A stretch of 5,270 bases of DNA from Microcaldota archaeon. Lineage in GTDB: Archaea > Micrarchaeota > Micrarchaeia > Norongarragalinales > CAINOH01. Within the stretch, counting starts at the first letter, position 1, and each line of letters opens with the position of its first letter. Below the pieces are notes generated by a model. The model was not told where the DNA came from, made no database searches, and saw only the letters and a program-made list of their open reading frames with translations. Below are positions 1-4,763 of this stretch, piece after piece. A program made the translations under genes and the position numbers. The stretch covers positions 1 to 5,270 of the forward strand of contig DAHXMR010000228.1 of assembly GCA_027371655.1 (NCBI GenBank). The letters are read 5' to 3'.

Positions 1-15
1 TTTCACCTATTGTTT

Positions 16-28
16 AAAACGCGAAAAA
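16..28 (-). terminator. Possible T-rich terminator after the TRIC-family gene
   Basis: On the minus strand, 57 nt past the stop codon of the membrane channel gene, there are two T runs (TTTTT at 28-24 and TTTT at 19-16) separated by CGCG. Archaeal RNA polymerase commonly terminates on T-rich non-template tracts without a hairpin. The same bases could instead be a TATA-like element (TTTTAAA) for a gene beyond the left edge. The rest of 1-84 shows no credible gene on either strand. Confidence 0.3.
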
Positions 29-84
29 CTAGAGGTATTTCTTTTGCAAATCAGGGTTTTTAATGCCCTCTTTTGGCGCAGTGT

Positions 85-744
85 TTAGTTTTTTCTTTGG
101 CGTTCAACCAGACCTTTCTTTTTCCTAAAAAGAAAGGGGTGGTTGTTCATTTTTGGCAGGTTTATTCCCCATTTCACGGTTGCAATCCGCAGTATTGCGG
201 TTGTGGCAAAGCCCGCGATTGCCGCGGCGTCAACGCCCAAGGGGTAGGCGAAAAAGAACGCCAATCCGCCGATGCCTGCCGCGGAGGCGTACACTTCGCG
301 GTTGAGCACTTTGGAAACGTTGTTGATTAGCACGTCGCTGAGGAGGCCGCCGAAGGCTGCGGTGAGGATTGCGTAGAGCATTGTGACAAGCGGGCCCCTG
401 TTTCCTGCGAGGGCAACGGATGCGCCGACAACCGCGAATGCCGCCAGTCCAAGGAGGTCGCCTGCTTCGACTAGGCTTTTGGGGACGCGCACGCCGTTGC
501 GGAGGAAGATTGCGAGGAGTGCGGATGAGAGGAGTGCGAGGCCGAAGTACCACTCGTTTGCGAGGGCGTATGGGAAGGTGCCGTTGACCATGTCGCGCAG
601 CACGCCGCGTCCGATTGGCGTGAGGGTGCCGAGGAGGACTGCGCCGAAGAGGTCCAAGTTCTTTTCCTTGGCTTTTTGCACGCCGACGAATGAGAATGCG
701 ATTACGCCGATTATGTCAAGGAGCCTTACGACTTCGAAGAACAC
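85..744 (-). CDS. TRIC/UPF0126-family membrane protein (probable cation channel)
   Basis: This 219-residue protein is predicted to be a polytopic membrane protein of the UPF0126/TRIC family, which forms homotrimeric monovalent cation channels. It shows the family's internal duplication. Repeat 1 runs from LLDIIGVIAFSFVG (8-21) through DLFG (31-34), GRGVLRD (45-51) and a following P58. Repeat 2 runs from DLLGLAAFAVVGA (96-108) through FGGLLSD (131-137) and the REVYASAAG segment (149-157). About seven hydrophobic helices are visible, ending at WGINLPK, where family members usually stop. A basic tail of about 20 residues follows. The frame stays open upstream to a TTG at 858, but that stretch is the tRNA-Gln gene and the TTG is its anticodon. 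I therefore chose the GTG at 744, preceded by GGTG at 756-753; a TTG at 762 is the alternative. The glycine motifs deviate from the usual GGGxxRD (R46 in repeat 1; S136 in place of Arg in repeat 2). The family call is firm. The ion and physiological role are inferred from characterised homologues. Confidence 0.85.
   Translation of the reverse strand: MFFEVVRLLDIIGVIAFSFVGVQKAKEKNLDLFGAVLLGTLTPIGRGVLRDMVNGTFPYALANEWYFGLALLSSALLAIFLRNGVRVPKSLVEAGDLLGLAAFAVVGASVALAGNRGPLVTMLYAILTAAFGGLLSDVLINNVSKVLNREVYASAAGIGGLAFFFAYPLGVDAAAIAGFATTAILRIATVKWGINLPKMNNHPFLFRKKKGLVERQRKN
113..137. repeat. Perfect 11-bp inverted repeat with 3-nt loop
   Basis: The arms 113-123 (CCTTTCTTTTT) and 127-137 are exact reverse complements around the loop CCT. 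On either strand the element presents a T-rich run inside a hairpin. It lies within the last codons of the TRIC-family gene and encodes part of its basic tail, after the point where the conserved fold ends. It could be a bidirectional transcription terminator or an mRNA 3'-end structure. The symmetry is seen directly; any function is inference. Confidence 0.6.
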
Positions 745-752
745 GTTTTTTG

Positions 753-756
753 CACC
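753..756 (-). promoter_or_regulatory. Shine-Dalgarno-like GGTG deciding the GTG start of the channel gene
   Basis: On the minus strand GGTG lies 8 nt before the GTG at 744. GGTG is the core of the archaeal Shine-Dalgarno complement (GGAGGTGAT). It supports this start over the TTG at 762, which sits in the T-tract that follows the tRNA and has only the tRNA 3' end upstream. Confidence 0.5.
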
Positions 757-760
757 AATC

Positions 761-770
761 AAAAAAGAAA
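761..770 (-). terminator. T-rich terminator directly after tRNA-Gln
   Basis: The base immediately after the tRNA discriminator A begins TTTCTTTTTT on the minus strand, a typical archaeal oligo-T terminator for a stable RNA. It also lies in the 26-nt gap before the channel gene start. That gene must therefore be reached by read-through or by a promoter hidden in the tRNA, for example the CTATTTC region at 773-767. Confidence 0.7.
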
Positions 771-892
771 TAGCCCCGGGCGGATTCGGACCGCCGTCAA
801 CGGCTGTCTTTCTGCTTGCCGTCCGCGAAATTAAATTGACGGATTGCAAGGAGTCCAAAGGCCGCTATACTTGGCCGCTATACGACGGGGCT
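771..892 (-). tRNA. tRNA-Gln(UUG), interrupted by a 49-nt intron
   Basis: Exon 1 is 892-855 and exon 2 is 805-771, giving a 73-nt mature tRNA. The acceptor stem AGCCCCG pairs fully with CGGGGCT, followed by discriminator A73; no CCA is encoded. The D stem GTAT/GTAT closes with two G-U wobbles, and the D loop keeps A14, G15 and G18-G19. The anticodon stem GCGGC pairs with GCCGT. The loop, once spliced, reads CTTTGGA with anticodon TTG (858-856), decoding CAA and possibly CAG. The variable loop is TGAC (G15-C48 Levitt pair possible). The T stem GGCGG/CCGCC is perfect. The T loop is TCCGAAT, with C at position 55 where U (pseudouridine) is almost universal. The A1-U72 pair and overall pattern match archaeal tRNA-Gln. 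In most archaea this tRNA is first charged with glutamate and then amidated by GatDE. Identity and structure are strongly supported by the folding. Confidence 0.95.
806..854 (-). other. tRNA-Gln intron with bulge-helix-bulge splice motif (position 37/38)
   Basis: The intron starts after G37 (855) and ends before A38 (805). Exon bases 32-35 (CTTT) pair with the intron bases AAAG near its 3' end, forming the 4-bp central helix. The two 3-nt bulges are GG^A and AC^A, each cut after its second base, as the archaeal splicing endonuclease requires. The body of the intron forms a further helix (CTTGC with GCAAG, then TCCG with CGGA) closed by an A/T-rich loop. It carries no evident ORF or C/D-box signals. 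Confidence 0.93.
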
Positions 893-916
893 ATTGAAAT
901 GGAATTTGATTTGGAG

Positions 917-929
917 AATTTTTAACCTC
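917..929 (-). promoter_or_regulatory. Archaeal TATA/BRE-like promoter for tRNA-Gln
   Basis: On the minus strand GAGG (929-926) is followed by TTAAAAATT (925-917). The centre lies about 29 bp upstream of the mature tRNA 5' end, the normal distance for a TATA box with little or no leader. It falls in the 42-bp gap after the stop codon of the upstream membrane protein gene. A 5-bp inverted repeat (913-917 with 928-932) flanks the element. Confidence 0.55.
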
Positions 930-934
930 TCCGT

Positions 935-3166
935 TTAGGGCACTTCATACAGGAAGTATGCTGCGCCTTGTTTTTGTATTTTGGCGATTTCGGGTAGGCT
1001 GGTTTTAACCGAAGTGAGGAGTGCTTTTTTCTCTTGTGGCTTGTCCTGCCTTGCGGCGTCGATGAGTTCGTATATTTTCGAGTCGGGGCAGCCTTGCGGG
1101 GGGCATATGTTGTAGCAGTCCATTCCGCCTGTTGCAAGCGACAGTTCGACGCAGTATGCGTCAAGGGGGCTTGAGGTGGGGCGTTGGTCGGGGTCGCTTC
1201 GCGTGAGCAGGAGGGTGATGCCGCGTTTTTGGAGTTCGGGAAGCGCGTCGTGGGCAAGCTGGTTTGCAAGGTAGCGCGGCCAGATGCGCAGGTCGGTGCG
1301 CACGGTTGTGAATTCGTTGAACGCGTCTATGTACGAGTAGTGGCCGTAGGGCTTGTAGTTTGCAAGCGGCGAGTAAATTGAAAGGTATGCGAGGATTGCG
1401 CAGATGGCGGCGATGAATGCCGCTTTTTGGACTGATTCCGCGCTTTTTGCCTGCCCGATTTTGTTTGCAATTGTTTTTGCAGCGTTGGCACAAGCCCGCG
1501 CAACTGCCGCAAGCCCGATGCCCGCGAAAGGCAGGGCGAAGAGGCCCACGTAGTGGAATATGCGGTTGAATCCTTCGGTGTCGTTGGCTATTCCCACGGA
1601 GGCGGCGACTTCGAGTGCGGCAAACGAGGCGAATGTCATGGCGGCAAGGTATTGCCATTCGAGCCTGCGCAGCTCTTTTGCGCCCAATGCCGCTGCGCCC
1701 AGCAATGCGGCGATGAAGATTGCGGGGTCGTTCCAGTGGTCCTGCGCGAAAAGCATTGCCTGGTCGGGAATTTTCCCCGAGAACGTGGCGAACACTGGTA
1801 TGAAGTACCGTTCTGCTGACGGGAGCTCGTAGTATTTCCATGCCGCAGTAGAGAGCGCGACTGCCAGGAGCGCTATAGCCAAAAGGATTGGTTTGGGGTT
1901 GACTTTTCCTTTTTGCACAGCTTTGTGCAGGGCGTAAAGGCCGGCGAAGGCCACAAGCGCCATTGTTGCGGGGAATATTCCCGCGGGATGGATTATTGCG
2001 GAGAAGACTATTGCCGCTACCCCGAATGCGAGGGCCTTTTTGCTCCCGTTTTTGTGGAATTCAAACAAAAGGATGGTGCCGCATAGGAGGAATAGCAGGT
2101 TGAACGCCTCGGCCCAGATTCCCATCACGAACATCCAGGAGATTATTTTGGAGCTTAAGGCAAGTGCGAGCGCGGACAGGAGCGCGGCAAGGCCGGAGCC
2201 CGAAATTTTGCGCACGAGCAGGAACATTGCGCAGGGAACGAGGAAGAATAATGCCGCCGGAAGCAGGAAGCCCGCGGCGGCCATCGGGTCCAATCCCGTA
2301 AGCGCAGAGGCGTATGCGAGCAATTGGTGCATTACCGGCAGGTAAAGCTTCCTGTCCTTTTCAAAAAAGTCGTTGTAGTTGAATACCTCGCCTCCCGTCC
2401 ATCCCTGCATTATGTTGATTGTGAGCAATGCGTTCTGTGCCGCGTCGGTGGAGCCTACCGGCGTGTGCGCGAATGCGGCAAAAGAAAGGAAAGCGAATGC
2501 GAAGAACGCTGCGAGAATTGCGAAGAAAATGGCAGCCATTTCGGCCAAGTGGCTGCGCCAGATTTCTTCAAGGCGTTTCCGCACGAGGAACAGCGCCGCA
2601 ACAGCTATTGCAAATGTGGCGATTGCAAGCGGGGGGAAGAACGGGAAGCTTGGGGAAAATGGGGCGTGGAATCCCAAAAAGCCCAAGGGCGAGGCTTTCA
2701 CCTGCAAGCTTTTCTGGTAGAACTGCTTTTCCACCCGTCCTTCGGGTGAGAGCTTGAGCATGCTCATTTTCAGGGAGTATTCGCCGAAGGCTTTGCGGGC
2801 GTTTGGGCTTAGGGTGATGTTTTGGTCGAAGAGCGCGTTTTTAGCAACGTTCGCCTCGATTTGCGCTTGGTAATCCGCGGGAAGGGAATCGGATTGGAAA
2901 AGGATGGCGAAGGCGGCGTTTCCGGGTCCGGGATTCGAAAATGAAACGTGGAGGTCCAAGTCGCCGGAGGAGTAAATGCGGTTGAACAGCACGGCGGGCT
3001 GGTAGTATGGGTCGTGGATGAAGTCCTGCGTTTGCGCAAGCTGGAAGCGCTCTATTTCAGTTGAAAGGGGAGTTGAGAAAAGCAAAAGAAGGGCAACGAA
3101 GCAGGCGATGGCAAATCCTGGGGGAAAAAGGAGGTTTTCAAGGCTCCCGCTGCGGGGCGTTTTCAT
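935..3166 (-). CDS. Large polytopic membrane protein, GT-C glycosyltransferase-like
   Basis: This 743-residue integral membrane protein has about 12 hydrophobic segments. It begins with an N-terminal anchor (about 16-32). A soluble, probably extracytoplasmic domain follows (about 35-175, with the sequon-like N116-I-T). A multi-helix core spans about 178-600, and a C-terminal soluble domain about 605-743. The core resembles GT-C enzymes, which use lipid-linked sugar donors. An early helix (209-233) leads into a loop with an acidic residue (GSTDAAQN, D241) and D266/E269. Then comes a YLPVMHQLLAYASALTGLDP segment (275-294), like the P-x-x-H/LTGL pattern seen in many GT-C proteins. The tail holds four cysteines, C672, C684, C688 and C693. 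ATG 3166 has no Shine-Dalgarno sequence but sits about 30 bp from a TATA-like element, suggesting a leaderless mRNA. It is divergent from the radical SAM genes. Membrane architecture is certain; the GT-C assignment is moderate and rests on motif pattern only. No acceptor or donor can be named. Confidence 0.55.
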   Translation of the reverse strand: MKTPRSGSLENLLFPPGFAIACFVALLLLFSTPLSTEIERFQLAQTQDFIHDPYYQPAVLFNRIYSSGDLDLHVSFSNPGPGNAAFAILFQSDSLPADYQAQIEANVAKNALFDQNITLSPNARKAFGEYSLKMSMLKLSPEGRVEKQFYQKSLQVKASPLGFLGFHAPFSPSFPFFPPLAIATFAIAVAALFLVRKRLEEIWRSHLAEMAAIFFAILAAFFAFAFLSFAAFAHTPVGSTDAAQNALLTINIMQGWTGGEVFNYNDFFEKDRKLYLPVMHQLLAYASALTGLDPMAAAGFLLPAALFFLVPCAMFLLVRKISGSGLAALLSALALALSSKIISWMFVMGIWAEAFNLLFLLCGTILLFEFHKNGSKKALAFGVAAIVFSAIIHPAGIFPATMALVAFAGLYALHKAVQKGKVNPKPILLAIALLAVALSTAAWKYYELPSAERYFIPVFATFSGKIPDQAMLFAQDHWNDPAIFIAALLGAAALGAKELRRLEWQYLAAMTFASFAALEVAASVGIANDTEGFNRIFHYVGLFALPFAGIGLAAVARACANAAKTIANKIGQAKSAESVQKAAFIAAICAILAYLSIYSPLANYKPYGHYSYIDAFNEFTTVRTDLRIWPRYLANQLAHDALPELQKRGITLLLTRSDPDQRPTSSPLDAYCVELSLATGGMDCYNICPPQGCPDSKIYELIDAARQDKPQEKKALLTSVKTSLPEIAKIQKQGAAYFLYEVP

Positions 3167-3184
3167 CTTGTTTTGTTTTATTTT

Positions 3185-3199
3185 GCAAAGCCTAAAATA
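3185..3199 (+). promoter_or_regulatory. Possible TATA element for the radical SAM genes, overlapping the divergent promoter
   Basis: Read on the plus strand, GCAAAG (3185-3190) precedes CCTAAAATA (3191-3199), a plausible BRE plus TATA pair. It would place a start near 3222, giving a leader of about 100 nt before the ATG at 3324. The same A/T bases serve as the minus-strand TATA, so the two promoters could compete or be co-regulated. No better plus-strand TATA is seen between here and 3324. Confidence 0.3.
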
Positions 3200-3204
3200 C
3201 TTCG
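3191..3204 (-). promoter_or_regulatory. BRE/TATA-like promoter for the GT-C-like gene
   Basis: On the minus strand CGAAG (3204-3200) abuts TATTTTAGG (3199-3191), matching the purine-rich BRE plus TATA arrangement. Its centre is about 30 bp from the ATG at 3166, so transcription would start within a few bases of the start codon. This fits the absence of a ribosome binding site. Confidence 0.5.
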
Positions 3205-3231
3205 GTATGCCTTTTTTTCACTAATGCTTTC

Positions 3232-3272
3232 CCGCGGTCAGTCCCCGCCACATGCAAGGGGCGGCTGTGCGG
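3232..3272 (+). promoter_or_regulatory. GC-rich imperfect hairpin in the leader of the radical SAM gene
   Basis: Three nested stems pair in order: CCGC (3232-3235) with GCGG (3269-3272), CAG (3239-3241) with CTG (3265-3267), and CCGCC (3245-3249) with GGCGG (3260-3264). Left-side bulges GGT and TCC, a right-side T and a 10-nt loop complete it. The 12 bp of mostly G-C pairs lie between the presumed transcription start and the chosen ATG. Function is unknown; it may be an RNA control element or an operator. Confidence 0.35.
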
Positions 3273-3323
3273 CTCGCGTTTTTCATTGCACCCAAAAGCG
3301 GTTTTCAACAGGCTTCCGGCAAA

Positions 3324-4763
3324 ATGGCAAAAATCATTTTCATCAACCCCCCGAACCCGCCCGAATCGGTTTCAAACAAGGACATGATGGGTGGCTTTGG
3401 CCAGATTTATAAGGGCAAGCCCGCGACCAAAATCCCGCCCCTTGACCTCATTTACGCCGCTACCGTGTGCAAAAAGGCGGGCATTGCAACCGAGGCCATA
3501 GACTGCCTTGCGTCCGGCCTCGGCGAAAACGCGCTTATCCAAAAGCTTTCGGCAACAAAACCTGCGCCTGAATTCGTCGCCTTCCGCACGTCCACTCCCA
3601 CGTTCCTTTACGACTTGTCGGTTGCCGAAAAAACGGCAAAAGCGCTTCCGGGCGCAAAAATCGTTTTCTTCGGCCCGCAGGCGACGATTTTTCCCGAAAA
3701 ATTCTTCGAGTGCGATGCTGTTGACGCGATTGTGACAAGCGAGCCGGACTGGGTTTTTGCCAAGATTGTCAAGCACGGTTTTGCGAAAGCGGAAGGCGTG
3801 TGGTACCGCAAGGGAAAAGAAGTCGTGCGCAATCCCCCAGCGGCTCCAATCGAGAAACTTGACGAATTGCCTTACCCCGATTGGACGCTTGTGCCCTACA
3901 AGGAGTATTACTTGGGCGAACTGGTGCGCAACCGCACTCCGTTCTTGACGATGCTCACAAGCCGCGGCTGCCCGTACGGATGCGTTTATTGCCCGTACCC
4001 AGTTGCACAGGGGTTGCGATGGCGTTTCCGCAGCGCTGAAAACGTTGTCGGCGAGCTTGATTTCGTTGCCAAAAAGCTGGGGGCAAAAGCGGTGCTTTTC
4101 CGCGACGCGGTGTTCACCCTCGACCGCAAACGCACGGAAAAAATCTGCGATGAGATGATTTCGCGCAAATTGGATTTGGTCTGGCGCTGCGAAACCCGCG
4201 TGGACGCGCTTGACGACGCATTGATTGAAAAAATGGCCCGCGCGGGATGCGTTGGCGTCAACATCGGCATCGAAAGCGCGGACGAGCAGGTGCTAAAGAA
4301 CGTGGGCAGGCGCATTTTTACGCCGGAGAAGGCCAAGGAAGTTGTTGCCGCGTGCAAACGCAACAAAATCGAGGTATTCGCGTTCTTCATAATCGGATTG
4401 CCGGGGGAGACGCGCAAGAGCGTTGAGAAAACCGTGCACTTTGCCAAAGAGCTTAACCCGGAATACTGCCAGTTCACGGTTGCAAGCCCGTATCCGGGAA
4501 CCAAGTTGCGCAAGTGGGCGGAGGACAACGCGTTTTTGGAAAGCGAGGAGTGGAACCTCGTGTCCGGGTATTCCGCCACGATGCGCAACGAAACGCTTTC
4601 CCGCGAGAGGATTGCCAAGTTGCGCGACTACGCGGCGGCTTCCGTGCACGCGGCGCCGAAGGCCATCGCGTTCCGCGTGAAAAAGCGGGGCTTGATGCAG
4701 TTGCCCCGCGAGGCGTTCAACGTGGCGAAGTATTTGCACGCTTATTTGGTGGCAAGGCTTTGA
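3324..4763 (+). CDS. B12-binding-domain radical SAM protein
   Basis: This 479-residue protein has the two-domain layout of class B (cobalamin-dependent) radical SAM enzymes. Residues 1-150 form a Rossmann-like B12-binding domain (start MAKIIFINPP; IPPLDLIYAATVCKKAG around 37-53; FFGPQATIFPE at 115-125). The radical SAM core, about 205-400, carries the [4Fe-4S] ligands C216, C220 and C223 in a CxxxCxxC motif (RGCPYGCVYC). It also has the DAVFTLDR strand (261-268), the SAM-contact segment GVNIGIES (311-318) and IIGLPGET (356-363). The reaction is expected to be 5'-deoxyadenosyl-radical chemistry, often methylation, ring formation or C-C coupling on lipids, tetrapyrroles or natural products; the substrate cannot be told. 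Residue Q119 replaces the His of the usual GGPH loop, so cobalamin binding may be altered. ATG 3324 was chosen over the in-frame ATG at 3252 because the fold starts there; the extra 24 residues look unrelated, and neither start has a clear ribosome binding site. It overlaps the next gene by 4 nt. Confidence 0.88.
   Translation: MAKIIFINPPNPPESVSNKDMMGGFGQIYKGKPATKIPPLDLIYAATVCKKAGIATEAIDCLASGLGENALIQKLSATKPAPEFVAFRTSTPTFLYDLSVAEKTAKALPGAKIVFFGPQATIFPEKFFECDAVDAIVTSEPDWVFAKIVKHGFAKAEGVWYRKGKEVVRNPPAAPIEKLDELPYPDWTLVPYKEYYLGELVRNRTPFLTMLTSRGCPYGCVYCPYPVAQGLRWRFRSAENVVGELDFVAKKLGAKAVLFRDAVFTLDRKRTEKICDEMISRKLDLVWRCETRVDALDDALIEKMARAGCVGVNIGIESADEQVLKNVGRRIFTPEKAKEVVAACKRNKIEVFAFFIIGLPGETRKSVEKTVHFAKELNPEYCQFTVASPYPGTKLRKWAEDNAFLESEEWNLVSGYSATMRNETLSRERIAKLRDYAAASVHAAPKAIAFRVKKRGLMQLPREAFNVAKYLHAYLVARL
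4748..4752 (+). promoter_or_regulatory. Shine-Dalgarno GGTGG for the second radical SAM gene
   Basis: GGTGG lies inside the last codons of the upstream gene, 7 nt before TTG 4760. This spacing supports the TTG start. The alternative GTG at 4772 is 19 nt from the site and would cut off the first residues of the first beta strand. Confidence 0.55.

Noticed and set aside
46..76. Intrinsic terminator hairpin AGGG/CCCT near the left end
   Set aside because: The stem is only 4 bp with a 9-nt loop and a short T run, and no gene reads into it on the plus strand.
806..854. C/D-box guide RNA inside the tRNA intron, as in archaeal tRNA-Trp
   Set aside because: No RUGAUGA or CUGA boxes are present, and 49 nt is too short for the usual guide.
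745..858. N-terminal extension of the channel protein from the TTG at 858
   Set aside because: These 38 codons lie in the tRNA-Gln gene and its terminator, the TTG being the anticodon. The residues have no family similarity.
383..925. Plus-strand 180-residue open frame
   Set aside because: It runs antisense through the channel and tRNA genes, with low-complexity basic composition and no recognisable fold; a shadow frame.
3252..3323. Upstream ATG at 3252 adding 24 residues to the radical SAM protein
   Set aside because: The extension does not resemble a B12-binding fold, lies in the loop of a GC-rich hairpin and has no ribosome binding site. The expected first beta strand starts at 3324. Not fully excluded.
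3220..3323. Cobalamin riboswitch upstream of the B12-type enzymes
   Set aside because: The GCCAC string and hairpin raised the idea, but the conserved B12 box and the ordered core motifs are missing.
3986..4618. Minus-strand 210-residue open frame within the radical SAM gene
   Set aside because: It is antisense to a strongly conserved catalytic core. Its open length follows from GC-skewed codon use, and no domain is visible.
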